Below, one piece after another: positions 1-10,203 of a stretch of 64,000 nt of DNA. The stretch's first letter is position 1; the number at the start of each line of letters is the position of its first letter. A model generated the notes under the pieces. That model was not told the origin of the DNA. It searched no databases and worked only from the letters and a program-made list of their open reading frames with translations. The stretch lies in the NCBI GenBank assembly GCA_013822685.1, contig PNKV01000001.1, forward strand, positions 124,001 through 188,000. Reading direction: 5' to 3'. The translations under genes and the position numbers were made by a program. Source of the DNA: Leptothrix sp. (in: b-proteobacteria). GTDB lineage: Bacteria > Pseudomonadota > Gammaproteobacteria > Burkholderiales > Burkholderiaceae_C.

Positions 1-2065
1 GCAGGTAGAGCATGTCGCCCTGCCCCAGCAAGGCTTCGGCGCCCATCTGGTCAAGGATGGTGCGGCTGTCAATCTTGCTGCTGACCTGGAAAGATATCCG
101 CGTGGGAATGTTGGCCTTGATCAGGCCGGTGATCACATCGACGCTGGGGCGCTGCGTGGCCAAAATCAAGTGCACGCCTGATGCCCGCGCTTTTTGCGCC
201 AAGCGTGCGATCAGCTCTTCGATCTTCTTGCCCACCACCATCATCAAGTCAGCCAACTCGTCGATGATGATGACGATGAAGGGCATGCGCTCCTGGGGCT
301 CGGGCGATTCAGGCGTCAGGCTGAAAGGGTTGGGCAAGAACTCGCCGCGCGCCGTGGCTTCGTCGATCTTCTTGTTGTAGCCGGCCAGGTTACGCACGCC
401 CATCTTGCTCATGAGCTTGTAGCGGCGCTCCATCTCGCCCACCGCCCAGTTCAGCGCGTTGGACGCCTGCTTCATGTCGGTCACGACCGGGCACAGCAAA
501 TGCGGGATGCCTTCGTAGACGCTCATTTCCAGCATCTTCGGGTCGATCAGGATCAGGCGCACATCGCGCGCTTCGGCCTTGTAGAGCAGGCTCAAGATGG
601 TGGCGTTGATGCCCACCGATTTGCCCGAGCCGGTGGTGCCGGCCACCAGGCAGTGCGGCATCTTGGTCAGGTCAGCCACCACCGGTGCGCCGATGATGTC
701 CTTGCCCAGGCCGATGGTCAGCATGGACTGCGCGTCGTTGTAGACCTGCGAGCCCAAAATCTCCGTCAGGCGGATCATCTGGCGCTTGGCGTTGGGCAAC
801 TCCAGCGCCATCAGGTTCTTGCCCGGGATGGTTTCCACTACGCGGATTGACACCAGCGACAACGAGCGCGCCAGGTCCTTGGCCAGGTTCACGATCTGCG
901 AGCCCTTCACGCCCGTGGCCGGTTCGATCTCGTAACGCGTGATGACCGGCCCAGGCGAAGCCGCGACCACACGCACTTCCACGCCAAAGTCCTTGAGCTT
1001 CTTCTCGATCATCCGGGAAGTCATCTCCAAGGTCTCGGGCGTCACGGTTTCCATGCGGCCTTGGGCGGCGTCCAGCAGCGCAATCTGCGGCAGCTTGGTG
1101 TCGGCCATGTCAGAGAACAAAGGCTTTTGCTGTTCTTTGATGATGCGGTCGGACTTGGGGACCTCGACCATTGGCTTTTCAATCACCAAGGGGATGGGCT
1201 CGAAAGGCTGCTCGTGGCGGATCTCTTCGGCCACACGTTCGCGTTCGATGGTGGCCTTCTCGCCGATGCGCAGGTCCACCGCTTCTTCGCGCTTGGCCTC
1301 TCGGCGCTCGCGGACGCGGTCGAACAAACCGCCGATGCGCTCAGCAATGTCCAGCCACGAAAAGTGCAGGGCCAGTGACAGGCCGGCGATCAGCAAAGCG
1401 ATCCAGACCACGCCCGAGCCATTGAAGCCCAGCCATTTGTGGCTGAACTGGCCCAAGGTCATGCCCAGGATGCCGCCCGCGTGCTCACCGGCCAACATGG
1501 CTTCATGCCGGTACAGGCGCGACCATTCGAGCGAGCAACTGGCCGACATCAACAAGACCACACCCAGCCAGAACAACCAGCGCGGGCGGCTGACCGCATC
1601 AGCCGGTGTGGCCAATGGCATGGCCCCAGAAGGCAGGAGCGACACCGCCGTGTCACGCCTCAGCCAGCGGGCAAGACCACTGAGCCAGACCCGGGCGCCC
1701 ACGATCAAGCCCCACCAGGCCGATTGGCCGAAGAGGAACAAGGCGACGTCAGAGGTATAGGCGCCCAAGTGCCCGCCCCAGTTGGCGGCCTCCTGGTTCA
1801 GCCCGGAGGTGGTGAAGGCCGCGTCCAGCCGGCTGTGGCTGGCCAGGGACAACAAGGCCAGCACCAGCAGCACGCCACCGACCAGCAAACCCGCCTGAAA
1901 GCGGAAGGTGTTTTCAAGCGGGGGGCCTGGTGGCTCGGGCGCCACCACGACGGGGCTGCGGTGCAGTCGCCCAGTCACGCGCGGGGACGCGGAGGCGTCC
2001 GGGCGGCGGTCGGATTTGGCGTCCGCAGACGCCTCATTGCGGAGTGAACCCAACGGAAAAGTCAT
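1..2065 (-). CDS. ftsK: DNA translocase FtsK, 3' end cut by window edge
   Basis: Septum-anchored DNA pump that clears chromosome ends through the division site and activates XerCD recombination. Read from the ATG at 2065, 688 codons are present without a stop. A short polar N-terminus precedes hydrophobic membrane segments (first around residues 55-72, [16 protein letters not shown]), then a linker and the motor domain. The Walker A motif GTTGSGKS lies at about residues 476-483 (DNA near 620-645). A Walker B-like LILIDPKM follows near 530-560, and [11 protein letters not shown] near 225-265. The last part of the motor and the DNA-reading gamma domain lie beyond position 1. An in-frame stop at 2087-2089 limits upstream extension. 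The ATG sits inside a strong hairpin and lacks a clear ribosome site, so a slightly later start is possible. It lies 50 bases downstream of the Crp-like gene. Confidence 0.95.
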   Translation of the reverse strand, partial: MTFPLGSLRNEASADAKSDRRPDASASPRVTGRLHRSPVVVAPEPPGPPLENTFRFQAGLLVGGVLLVLALLSLASHSRLDAAFTTSGLNQEAANWGGHLGAYTSDVALFLFGQSAWWGLIVGARVWLSGLARWLRRDTAVSLLPSGAMPLATPADAVSRPRWLFWLGVVLLMSASCSLEWSRLYRHEAMLAGEHAGGILGMTLGQFSHKWLGFNGSGVVWIALLIAGLSLALHFSWLDIAERIGGLFDRVRERREAKREEAVDLRIGEKATIERERVAEEIRHEQPFEPIPLVIEKPMVEVPKSDRIIKEQQKPLFSDMADTKLPQIALLDAAQGRMETVTPETLEMTSRMIEKKLKDFGVEVRVVAASPGPVITRYEIEPATGVKGSQIVNLAKDLARSLSLVSIRVVETIPGKNLMALELPNAKRQMIRLTEILGSQVYNDAQSMLTIGLGKDIIGAPVVADLTKMPHCLVAGTTGSGKSVGINATILSLLYKAEARDVRLILIDPKMLEMSVYEGIPHLLCPVVTDMKQASNALNWAVGEMERRYKLMSKMGVRNLAGYNKKIDEATARGEFLPNPFSLTPESPEPQERMPFIVIIIDELADLMMVVGKKIEELIARLAQKARASGVHLILATQRPSVDVITGLIKANIPTRISFQVSSKIDSRTILDQMGAEALLGQGDMLYL

Positions 2066-2084
2066 GCCCGCATTGTGCGGGCAT
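2064..2084 (-). promoter_or_regulatory. perfect hairpin overlapping ftsK start codon
   Basis: ATGCCCGCA (2064-2072) and TGCGGGCAT (2076-2084) are perfect 9-base complements separated by three bases. In the ftsK transcript the 3' arm contains most of the start codon. In that direction it is followed by GACTTTTCC, not a clean U-run, so a terminator for the upstream crp-like gene would be weak. It may limit ftsK translation or partly separate the two genes. The structure is seen directly; the role is inference. Confidence 0.45.
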
Positions 2085-2115
2085 TTTCAAAGCGATGCCG
2101 CCTGGCGGCAGAGCA

Positions 2116-2787
2116 TCAGGCCGTGGCGACCAGACGCTCTTTCAGCACCACGCTGCCGGTGTCCTGGGTTTCAATCAGGCCACGTTCTTCCAGATCCTTC
2201 ATGACGCGGCTGACCATTTCGCGCGATGCGCCCACGTGTTTGGCCAGATCCTGGCGCGACACCTTGCCGCGGATGACCTTGGCGCCATCGTCCTCGTCGG
2301 CCATGTCCAGCAGAGCCCGGGCCACGCGGCCATAGACGTCCAGCAGAGCCAAAGATTCGATCTGGCGGTCGGCATTGCGCAGGCGCTGCACCAAGCCACG
2401 CAAAATTGCGTAGGACAGGCTGGAGTTTTCGGGCAAGCAACGGGCAAAATCCGTGCGTCCCAGCACCAGCACATCGGTCTGCACTTCGGCGCGGACCGTG
2501 GCGGAATGGGGTTCGTTGTCGATCAGGCTCATCTCACCGAGGTAGTCGCCGGCTTCGAGCACCGCCAGGATGACTTCACGGCCACGCTCGTCCGAGGCCA
2601 CCACGCGGGCCCGGCCCGTCAGGAGGATGAACAAGGAATTGGTCTTGCGACCCCGCTCGACGATGAGCTCGCCACGGCGATAACGGCGTTTGACAACGCC
2701 CTCGGCGATGGCCTCGGCCTGCGCTGCGGTGAGCATCGAGAACAGCGGTACGCGCCGGATCAGGTCGAGATTGGACAGCATGGCCAT
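2116..2787 (-). CDS. Crp/Fnr-family transcriptional regulator
   Basis: A 223-residue DNA-binding regulator. The N-terminal half is a cyclic-nucleotide-binding-type beta roll (about residues 12-125) and the C-terminal half a winged helix with recognition segment SRQDLAKHVGASREMVSRV. The start at 2787 is chosen because GAGGAG lies just upstream and the length matches the family; an upstream in-frame extension to 2910 has no support. The phosphate-binding cassette reads GEMSLIDNEPHSATV, so the Arg that contacts cAMP phosphate in E. coli CRP is His here, with the following Ser kept. The effector may therefore not be cAMP. There are no FNR-type Cys ligands at the N-terminus. It is divergent from trxB and upstream of ftsK on the same strand. 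The regulon cannot be told from sequence. Confidence 0.9.
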   Translation of the reverse strand: MAMLSNLDLIRRVPLFSMLTAAQAEAIAEGVVKRRYRRGELIVERGRKTNSLFILLTGRARVVASDERGREVILAVLEAGDYLGEMSLIDNEPHSATVRAEVQTDVLVLGRTDFARCLPENSSLSYAILRGLVQRLRNADRQIESLALLDVYGRVARALLDMADEDDGAKVIRGKVSRQDLAKHVGASREMVSRVMKDLEERGLIETQDTGSVVLKERLVATA

Positions 2788-2957
2788 GGAGAGCTCCTCA
2801 TTGGATGAATTCGAGGTGAACCATTCACCTTGTCTGGTGTGCGACAAATCACCAGTCCCTACAATTTTCGGCAGGTCACCAGGAATTTGTAGGCACTTTA
2901 TCGATTGCAAACCCTAGTACAAGCCCGAATATGAGCCTGGAAACCCGCACAGTTTGA

Positions 2958-3932
<975 letters not shown>

Positions 3933-3944
3933 TGCTTCCTAAAG

Positions 3945-3973
3945 TTGGCAGAGCTTGAGTTTTTGGTTATAAT
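3945..3973 (+). promoter_or_regulatory. sigma70 promoter for rpmB-rpmG
   Basis: TTGGCA (3945-3950), a 17-base spacer and a perfect TATAAT (3968-3973) form a near-consensus housekeeping promoter just after trxB. It would give a leader of about 185 bases before rpmB. The leader contains short inverted repeats around 4015-4070 that I could not assign to a known leader motif. Confidence 0.8.
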
Positions 3974-4167
3974 CTCAGTCTTTGCAAAATTCGTCCCGGT
4001 GTTCGGTGCTCTGATTCCATGAATTTCATGGGTTGGGCGCTGTCACCGGAAGGGTGATGACCCAAGGGTTCAAGTTTCTAACGAGACAAAAGTCCTTGTT
4101 CTGATCACTGCTTCGTCACACAAAGCGCAGCGGCAACAAGCGCAATCACAGCGAACGGAGAAGCGTC

Positions 4168-4401
4168 ATGGCACGCGTCTGTCAAGTCACGGGTAAGGGC
4201 CCGATGGTGGGAAACAATGTTTCTCACGCGAACAACAAAACCAAGCGTCGTTTTCTGCCTAACCTGCAGTACCGTCGTTTCTGGGTCGAGAGCGAAAACC
4301 GTTGGGTGCGTCTGCGCATCAGCACATCGGCTTTGCGCTTGATCGACAAAGTGGGTATCGACCAGGTCCTGACGGATCTGCGTGCCCGTGGCCAACTGTG
4401 A
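4168..4401 (+). CDS. rpmB: 50S ribosomal protein L28
   Basis: A 77-residue structural protein of the large ribosomal subunit. The N-terminus [21 protein letters not shown] is followed by the basic [13 protein letters not shown] stretch typical of proteobacterial L28, and the length is standard. GGAG lies 8 bases before the ATG. It precedes rpmG by 15 bases, the usual L28-L33 operon. Confidence 0.98.
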   Translation: MARVCQVTGKGPMVGNNVSHANNKTKRRFLPNLQYRRFWVESENRWVRLRISTSALRLIDKVGIDQVLTDLRARGQL

Positions 4402-4416
4402 TCCGGGAGCTGAATC

Positions 4417-4587
4417 ATGGCATCTAAAGGCGGACGCGAAAAGATCAAGCTGGAATCCACTGCGGGTACCGGCCACTTTTACACCACGACCAAGAACAAG
4501 AAGACCACGCCCAACAAGCTGGAATTCATGAAGTTCGACCCCAAGGCTCGCAAGCATGTGGCCTACAAGGAAATCAAGCTGAAGTAA
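4417..4587 (+). CDS. rpmG: 50S ribosomal protein L33
   Basis: A 56-residue protein starting [19 protein letters not shown], then a Lys-rich middle ([19 protein letters not shown]) and a typical YKEIKLK end. It is a small component of the large ribosomal subunit near the E site. It lacks the zinc-binding Cys pairs found in some L33 paralogues, so it is the Cys-minus form. It follows rpmB in the same operon and is followed by an intrinsic terminator. Confidence 0.97.
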   Translation: MASKGGREKIKLESTAGTGHFYTTTKNKKTTPNKLEFMKFDPKARKHVAYKEIKLK

Positions 4588-4612
4588 TTCAGACTGGTTT
4601 TTCCTGTCGCAA

Positions 4613-4646
4613 GAACCCGCTCGGCGCAAGCTCAGCGGGTTTTTTC
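4613..4646 (+). terminator. intrinsic terminator after rpmG
   Basis: AACCCGCT (4614-4621) pairs with AGCGGGTT (4634-4641) and runs directly into a T-tract ending at 4645, 26 bases after the rpmG stop. Confidence 0.85.
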
Positions 4647-4690
4647 ATGGCCGAGTTTTTCGTGATGGCCACTCTAAGCATTCATGGACA

Positions 4691-4718
4691 TAAAAAAAGC
4701 CCCGCAGTGCGGGGCTTG
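4691..4718 (-). terminator. intrinsic terminator of the desaturase gene
   Basis: On the minus strand AAGCCCCGCA / TGCGGGGCTT forms a near-perfect hairpin followed by seven T residues (A-run at 4692-4698 on the plus strand). It lies about 25 bases past the desaturase stop codon. Confidence 0.9.
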
Positions 4719-4740
4719 GACCAATAGCGGTCTAGATCGA

Positions 4741-5967
4741 TCAGGCGTATGCGGCGCGCAGCTTGCGGGAGAAGTCTTCCAGGGCCGCCACACCGCTGGC
4801 TTCAGCGCGCTGACACCAGCCTTGAAGATCCACCACCAACTGCTCGGCAGACACATTGGTTCGCGTCCACAGGGCCCGCAACTCTTCACGCATCACGATC
4901 AGCTTGTCCAACTTGGGGTGGGCTTCGCGGGCTTGTGAGATTTCATTGCGCAAGCCCTGCGGCACCTTGTCGTCATCACGATGCAACCAGTGGCGCACTC
5001 GCTGCAGCTTGTGGGCCGCCGCTTCCTGGCGGCTGGCTTTCAGCCGCGCCAGCTCGGCCGAACAAGCCGCACTGACTTCACGCGCATAGCCGGCCATCAG
5101 CTCATAACGGTGGGCCACGATGGCCTCCAGCGTCTTGGCATCGGCCACCGGGCGGATGTCGCCCAAAGTCAGGCGAGGTGCGGTTTTACGAACCTTGGCC
5201 AAACGCATCACTTCAAGGGCACGGATGTAACCCCAGCCAATGTCGAACTCGTAAGGCTTGACCGACAGCTTGGCCGACGTCGGGTAGGTGTGGTGGTTGT
5301 TGTGCAGCTCTTCGCCACCAATGATGATGCCCCAGGGCGAAATGTTGGTGGAGGCGTCAGGCGCTTCGAAATTGCGGTAGCCCCACCAGTGGCCCAAGCC
5401 ATTGATGATGCCGGCGGCCGTGACCGGGATCCAGAGCATTTGCACGGCCCAGACGGTGATGCCGATGGCGCCGAACAGGAACAGGTCCAGCAGCAACATG
5501 AGGATCACACCCCAGTTGGCCTTGCCCGTGTAGACCACCCGCTCCACCCAGTCGTTGGGGGTGTTGTGGCCGAATTTCTTCAGGGTTTCTTGATTTTCAG
5601 CTTCAGCGGCATACAGCTCGCGGCCACGCAACAGCACGGTTTTGATGCCATGGGCCACCGGGCTGTGGGGATCTTCTTCGGTTTCGCATTTGGCGTGGTG
5701 CTTGCGGTGAATGGCAACCCACTCTTTGGTGACGATGCTGGTGGTCAGCCACAGCCAGAAACGGAAAAAGTGCGCCGGGATTGGATGCAGGTCCAACGAA
5801 CGGTGCGCCTGTGCACGATGCAAGAAGATGGTGACAGAAGCGATGGTGATGTGAGTCAAAGCCAGCGTTGCCAGCAGCACTTGCCACCAGCTTGCATCCA
5901 GAACACCTTGCACCGACCATTGCACGAGTGTGTCGTGGACCGCACCCATGGACAGAAAATCAAACAT
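4741..5967 (-). CDS. membrane fatty-acid (acyl-CoA) desaturase
   Basis: Integral-membrane di-iron enzyme that puts a double bond into acyl chains, probably of the delta-9 acyl-CoA/acyl-lipid class. It has the three histidine boxes of that family: HRAQAHRS (about residues 50-57), HRKHHAKCE (about 87-95) and HNNHH (about 222-226). Hydrophobic segments lie between them. About 130 C-terminal residues form a charged, helical extension (rich in Arg, Glu and Lys) beyond the catalytic core. The start at 5967 has GAAAGG upstream, and a perfect TTGACA lies further upstream on the minus strand (6029-6034). It is a single-gene unit with its own terminator and would adjust membrane fluidity. Confidence 0.93.
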   Translation of the reverse strand: MFDFLSMGAVHDTLVQWSVQGVLDASWWQVLLATLALTHITIASVTIFLHRAQAHRSLDLHPIPAHFFRFWLWLTTSIVTKEWVAIHRKHHAKCETEEDPHSPVAHGIKTVLLRGRELYAAEAENQETLKKFGHNTPNDWVERVVYTGKANWGVILMLLLDLFLFGAIGITVWAVQMLWIPVTAAGIINGLGHWWGYRNFEAPDASTNISPWGIIIGGEELHNNHHTYPTSAKLSVKPYEFDIGWGYIRALEVMRLAKVRKTAPRLTLGDIRPVADAKTLEAIVAHRYELMAGYAREVSAACSAELARLKASRQEAAAHKLQRVRHWLHRDDDKVPQGLRNEISQAREAHPKLDKLIVMREELRALWTRTNVSAEQLVVDLQGWCQRAEASGVAALEDFSRKLRAAYA

Positions 5968-6176
5968 TCAAAACCTTTCGAGCGGAACCAGCCATTGTAG
6001 GTGGCTCACGATAAATGGTGCGCCCTCGTGTCAAAACAATAGGGGTTGCCGCACTCACGAAGCAGCGTGACAACCCTTTGTGCATACCGGTGCCTTGCGG
6101 CTTTTTCCACACGATCTGAGTTTGCCTGCGCTGCACCAGGTTCAACCGCCCAAAAAAAGGCGGCAGAACACCTATT

Positions 6177-6956
6177 TCAGTAGAGGCAATCGGCGATCCG
6201 GGTGCTCAGCAGTTCAGCCAGGGCACGGCGGTCTGCATGGTCAACGGCCTGCAAGGGCAAGACGTTGACATGAACGGTCAGCCCCTGGGCGGTGATCACG
6301 CCCCAGAGCGACTGCCAGAGCGTGGTGTCGCCGACGAAAGCAGCAATGGAGCTGATGTCATGGGTGGCATCGCTGTAACGCAGAGCCACGGGCTGAACGG
6401 GCTCCTTGGCGTCGATCGCGGCCTGCAGCATGTTGGCGTGGAAGTGCATCAAGGCCTGTCCATCGCCTGTGGTGCCTTCGGGGAAAACAGCCACCGTGTA
6501 ACCCTCGCGCAGCGCATCGGACATCAATCCCAGCACACGCATGGCGTCGCGGCGGCGTTCACGCTGCAAGTACAGGGTGCCAGCCGCAGTGACCATGTAG
6601 CCCACCACGGGCCAACCCGCCACTTCGGCCTTGGACACGAAACGCGACGGAACAACCGAATTGATGGCCACGATGTCCAGCCACGAAACGTGGTTGGACA
6701 CCACCAGCTTGGCGCCGGGTCGGGCCTGTCCATGAACCACCAGCTTGACGCCCAGCACCTTGAGCAATTGCTGGGACCAGCGGCGCACCACTTCGTCACG
6801 TTCACCCTTGGGCCGGTCAACGTAAGCGATGCGGGCGAGCCACAAACCACGCACGATGTGCACAACGATGCAAAACAGGCGCCAGGGGCCGAGCACCCAG
6901 GTGGACCATGCGCGGCTCATGGGCGATGCCACGACGAGGGCTTTGTCGGACGGCAC
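6177..6956 (-). CDS. plsC: 1-acyl-sn-glycerol-3-phosphate acyltransferase (PlsC family)
   Basis: Transfers a second acyl chain to lysophosphatidate in phospholipid synthesis; inner-membrane associated. The acyltransferase box NHVSWLD (H-X4-D) and the substrate box FPEGTTG are present, with a hydrophobic N-terminal segment (LFCIVVHIVRGLWLA). The longest start is a GTG at 6956; an ATG at 6920 (MSRAWSTW) is an alternative. It is the last gene of the yqgE-ruvX-pyrR-pyrB-pyrC' run, 7 bases after pyrC'. The family includes many lysophospholipid acyltransferases, so the exact substrate is inferred. Confidence 0.88.
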   Translation of the reverse strand: MPSDKALVVASPMSRAWSTWVLGPWRLFCIVVHIVRGLWLARIAYVDRPKGERDEVVRRWSQQLLKVLGVKLVVHGQARPGAKLVVSNHVSWLDIVAINSVVPSRFVSKAEVAGWPVVGYMVTAAGTLYLQRERRRDAMRVLGLMSDALREGYTVAVFPEGTTGDGQALMHFHANMLQAAIDAKEPVQPVALRYSDATHDISSIAAFVGDTTLWQSLWGVITAQGLTVHVNVLPLQAVDHADRRALAELLSTRIADCLY

Positions 6957-6963
6957 GTTTCGG

Positions 6964-8292
6964 TCAGGCGGTGACTTCGTGGGCGACTTGGCCGGCCACC
7001 AAGGTCAGGCGGACACGCCCCGGCAGATCGGTGCCTGACACTTCGAACGCGAAAGGCGTGTGCTTGCCTTGGCTGGTCAGGGCTGCGGGGTTGGCTTGCC
7101 AGCGCACGCTGGGGTCAAAAATACAGACGTCGGCCACGCCACCTTGCACCAGGCGGCCTGCGCTGGACGACAGCGAACCCAAAGCATCACCCAGGACCTT
7201 GACGGGCCCCGCCGTAACGACCGACAGCGCCTGGCGCAAGCGCGCAGGGTTGGCGGGTTGGTCGTGATCGGCACCGGCCCACTTCAAGGCCAGGCTCAGC
7301 AACAACTCCAGGCCCGTGGCCCCGGGCTCGGCCTCGCCAAAAGGCAAAGTCTTTTCGTCCTCGCTGACGGGCGTGTGGTCGGACACCAGGGCATCGAGTG
7401 TGCCGTCGGCCAGGCCCGCTTGCAGGGCATCGCGGTCACGGCCCTGGCGAAGCGGCGGGTTCACGCGCATGGCGGGGTTGAAGTAGCCGATGTCGATGTC
7501 GGTCAGCAGCAAGGAGTTGATGCTGACGTCGGCGGTGATCGGCAGGTTCTGGGCCTTGGCCTGGCGGATAAGATCAACACCCGCGGCGCTGGATATGCGG
7601 CACAGGTGCACGCGGGCGCCGGTGGCGCGCACCAGCTCGATGATGGTGTGCAGGGCAATGGTTTCGGCGCTGGCGGGCACGCCCGACAAACCGAGGCGCG
7701 TGGCAACCGGGCCGCTGGCGGCCACGCCCTTGCCCAGCCAAGCATCTTGAGGGCGAAGCCAGACGGCGTAGCCAAAGGTGGCGGCGTATTGCAGCGCGCG
7801 TTGCAGGACCTGCGTGTCGCGGATGGGCACTTCGGCCTGCGAGTAGCCCACGCAGCCGGCTTCGTGCAGCTCCGCCATTTCGGTGAGGGTCTCGCCTTTC
7901 AAACCACGCGTCAGTGCGCCCAGCGGGAACAGGCGGCAGCGGCTGAGTTTGCGAGCACGGAACTTGAGCATCTCGACCAGGCCGGGCTCGTCCAAGGTGG
8001 GGTCGGTGTCGGGCAGGCAGACCACGCTGGTGACCCCGCCGGCAGCAGCAGCGGCAAGTTCGGATTCGAGCATGCCTTCGTGCTCGTGACCGGGCTCGCG
8101 CAGGCGCACGGCCAAATCGACCAGGCCGGGGGCCACGATCAGGCCGGTGGCGTCAATGGTGCGGTCGGGCGTGAAATCGGCTTTGGCATCGCCGATGGCG
8201 GTGATGCGACCACCGGTGATGGCCAGGTCGCCGATCTGGTCCAGGCCAGAGGCGGGGTCGACCAGGCGGCCGTTCTTGATGAGGATTTTCAT
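6964..8292 (-). CDS. pyrC': dihydroorotase-like protein without catalytic metal site (PyrC'/PyrX type)
   Basis: Amidohydrolase-fold protein of about 442 residues. Active dihydroorotases carry D-x-H-x-H-L-R; here the segment after PGLV is DLAVRLREPG, so the two His ligands are Ala61 and Arg63. The later Asp region reads VSDHTPVSEDEK. This matches the inactive pseudo-dihydroorotases next to pyrB in Pseudomonas and relatives, which support assembly of aspartate transcarbamoylase. The start at 8292 (MKILIKNGRLVDP) is chosen by family resemblance; upstream starts at 8310 and 8319 would overlap the pyrB end. A true dihydroorotase must lie elsewhere in the genome. Confidence 0.88.
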   Translation of the reverse strand: MKILIKNGRLVDPASGLDQIGDLAITGGRITAIGDAKADFTPDRTIDATGLIVAPGLVDLAVRLREPGHEHEGMLESELAAAAAGGVTSVVCLPDTDPTLDEPGLVEMLKFRARKLSRCRLFPLGALTRGLKGETLTEMAELHEAGCVGYSQAEVPIRDTQVLQRALQYAATFGYAVWLRPQDAWLGKGVAASGPVATRLGLSGVPASAETIALHTIIELVRATGARVHLCRISSAAGVDLIRQAKAQNLPITADVSINSLLLTDIDIGYFNPAMRVNPPLRQGRDRDALQAGLADGTLDALVSDHTPVSEDEKTLPFGEAEPGATGLELLLSLALKWAGADHDQPANPARLRQALSVVTAGPVKVLGDALGSLSSSAGRLVQGGVADVCIFDPSVRWQANPAALTSQGKHTPFAFEVSGTDLPGRVRLTLVAGQVAHEVTA

Positions 8293-8299
8293 GTCGGGT

Positions 8300-9271
8300 T
8301 CAAGCCTCATTGCCGGCAATGATGGACATCACGGCCATGCGCACGGCGATGCCGAAGGTGACCTGGGGCAGGATGACGCTCTGCTTGCCATCGGCCACGG
8401 CAGAGTCGATCTCAACGCCCCGGTTGATGGGGCCCGGGTGCATCACGATGGCATCGGGCTTGGCGTGAGCGAGCTTTTCCTGCGTCAGGCCGAACTCTTT
8501 GAAGAATTCGCCAGCGCTGGGCAGCATGCCGCCGGACATGCGCTCGTTCTGCAGGCGCAGCATGATGATGACGTCGGCGTCCTTGATGCCTTCGACCATG
8601 TCGTGGCAGACACGCACGCCCATCTCGCGCAGATCGCCCGGCACCAGGGTGCGGGGGCCGACCACGCGCACTTCGGGCACGCCCAGCGTCGTCAGCGCGT
8701 GGATGTTGGAGCGGGCCACGCGCGAGTGCACGATGTCGCCCACGATGGCCACGGTTAGGTTGCTGAAGTCTTTCTTGTAGTGCCGGATGGTGAACATGTC
8801 CAGCAAGGCCTGCGTGGGGTGCGCATGGCGGCCATCGCCGGCGTTGACCACGTGCACGTGCGGGGCCACATGTTGCGCGATCAGGTAGGGTGCGCCGGAT
8901 TCGGCGTGGCGCACCACGAACATGTCGGCGTGCATCGCGCTGAGGTTGGCGATGGTGTCGAGCAGGCTTTCGCCCTTCGAGGCCGACGAGCGCGCGATGT
9001 CGAGATTGATGACGTCGGCGCTGAGGCGCTTGGCCGCGATCTCGAAGGTGGTGCGCGTGCGGGTGCTGTTCTCGAAGAAGAGGTTGAAGACGCTTTTGCC
9101 GCGCAGCAGCGGCACTTTCTTGACCTCGCGGTCATTGACGCTCAAGAACGTCTCGGCGGTGTCCAGGATCTTGTGGATCACGGCCTTGGGCAGGCCTTCG
9201 GTGGACAGCAGGTGGATCAGCTCGCCATGGCCGTTGAGCTGGGGGTTGCGGTGGCGCTTGGTGGTCGTCAT
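8300..9271 (-). CDS. pyrB: aspartate carbamoyltransferase catalytic chain
   Basis: Joins carbamoyl phosphate and aspartate, the committed step of pyrimidine synthesis; 323 residues. The carbamoyl-phosphate loop [15 protein letters not shown], the [11 protein letters not shown] motif and the C-terminal [12 protein letters not shown] stretch are all typical. Its ATG overlaps the pyrR stop by four bases (ATGA). It is followed after 7 bases by the inactive dihydroorotase homologue expected to assemble with it. No pyrI regulatory chain is present nearby, consistent with the PyrB-PyrC' dodecamer class. Confidence 0.97.
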   Translation of the reverse strand: MTTTKRHRNPQLNGHGELIHLLSTEGLPKAVIHKILDTAETFLSVNDREVKKVPLLRGKSVFNLFFENSTRTRTTFEIAAKRLSADVINLDIARSSASKGESLLDTIANLSAMHADMFVVRHAESGAPYLIAQHVAPHVHVVNAGDGRHAHPTQALLDMFTIRHYKKDFSNLTVAIVGDIVHSRVARSNIHALTTLGVPEVRVVGPRTLVPGDLREMGVRVCHDMVEGIKDADVIIMLRLQNERMSGGMLPSAGEFFKEFGLTQEKLAHAKPDAIVMHPGPINRGVEIDSAVADGKQSVILPQVTFGIAVRMAVMSIIAGNEA

Positions 9272-9783
9272 TCGACCCTCTCGAAATGGAACTGGAAACG
9301 ACCGTCGTCGGCACGGGCCAGGGACACGCGCTGGTCGGCCGGCAAGGTGATGCGGGCGGCCGACAGGGCCGGCTCGACGGGCAACTCGCGCCCGCCGCGA
9401 TCGACCAGCACCGCCAGGGTGACGCTGGCCGGGCGGCCGAAATCGAACAGCTCGTTGATGACGGCGCGGATGGTGCGGCCGGTGTAGAGCACGTCGTCGA
9501 TGAGCAGGATGTGCCGGCCTTCGACGGAAAACGGCAGGTGCGTGGCATCGGTGGTGGCGGCCATGCCGCGCGAGCCGAAGTCGTCGCGGTGCAGGGCCGA
9601 TGAGATGACGCCGTGGGCTTCCGTTCGGCCCAGGTCTTGGCTAAGCCGCTCGGCCAGCCAGGCGCCGCCCGACCAGATGCCGACCAGGGCGGTGTTTGAC
9701 GTGACGATGCGCCGCACGCCGGCCAGCAAATTGGCGTAAAGCGCCTCGGCGTTCAGGTGCAGGGTGTTTTGCTGATCGCTCAC
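9268..9783 (-). CDS. pyrR: PyrR bifunctional regulator / uracil phosphoribosyltransferase
   Basis: A 171-residue type-I phosphoribosyltransferase with the PRPP-binding loop [13 protein letters not shown] and the PyrR-typical SALHRDDF region. In Gram-positive bacteria PyrR attenuates the pyr operon; in proteobacteria its RNA-binding role is less certain and it may act mainly as a UMP-forming enzyme. The start is a GTG directly following the ruvX stop. I saw no attenuator-like leader before the operon, because the upstream genes abut each other. Confidence 0.92.
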   Translation of the reverse strand: MSDQQNTLHLNAEALYANLLAGVRRIVTSNTALVGIWSGGAWLAERLSQDLGRTEAHGVISSALHRDDFGSRGMAATTDATHLPFSVEGRHILLIDDVLYTGRTIRAVINELFDFGRPASVTLAVLVDRGGRELPVEPALSAARITLPADQRVSLARADDGRFQFHFERVE

Positions 9784-10203
9784 TCAGGCCCCTTTGGAAG
9801 GTTCAGAAGGTTCGGGATGTTCATTGAAGAACTGTTGCAACAGGATGGCCGCGGAGGCGGCGTCCAAGTCACGGGCACCATTGGCGTGGGCCTCGGTGGT
9901 GGAGTAACGCTCGTCTACCTCATGCACGGGCAGCTTGAAACGGCCTTGCAACTGGCGGGCAAAGCGGCGCGCGCGCAAGGTGTTCTCGTGCTCGGCACCA
10001 TCGGGGTGGAACGGCACGCCCACCACCAGGGCATTCGGGCGCCATTCGTCAATCAGACTGCTGATTTGCGCAAAGCGGGCATCGCCATCGGCGGCGATGG
10101 TGCGCAAAGGCTGGGCCTGGCGCAACAAGGTGTTGCCGCTGGCCACGCCCACCCGCTTGAGGCCGTAGTCGAAGGCCAGGTAGCTTTGAACGGCCAGGCT
10201 CAT
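9784..10203 (-). CDS. ruvX: RuvX/YqgF, RNase H-fold putative Holliday junction resolvase / pre-16S rRNA nuclease
   Basis: A 139-residue protein with the YqgF pattern: YLAFDYGLKRVGVA at the N-terminus (first acidic residue), VVGVPFHPDG in the middle and the C-terminal DERYSTTEA and DAASAAILLQ motifs. The start at 10203 (MSLAVQSYLAFDYG) overlaps the yqgE stop by four bases; the longer open frame upstream is not needed. The conserved yqgE-yqgF pairing supports the call. In E. coli the protein is linked to 16S rRNA 5'-end maturation. Confidence 0.94.
   Translation of the reverse strand: MSLAVQSYLAFDYGLKRVGVASGNTLLRQAQPLRTIAADGDARFAQISSLIDEWRPNALVVGVPFHPDGAEHENTLRARRFARQLQGRFKLPVHEVDERYSTTEAHANGARDLDAASAAILLQQFFNEHPEPSEPSKGA

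Noticed and set aside
2116-2910. Longer 264-residue form of the Crp-like protein
   Set aside because: The extra 41 residues are not conserved in the family, and a good ribosome site precedes the ATG at 2787.
3974-4167. Riboswitch or ribosomal-protein leader before rpmB
   Set aside because: Short inverted repeats are visible but match no leader structure I can recognise; without covariation data this cannot be supported.
5968-6176. Small open frames and a promoter upstream of the desaturase
   Set aside because: A perfect TTGACA is present on the minus strand (6029-6034), but no convincing -10 at 16-18 bases; small frames show no ribosome site or family resemblance.
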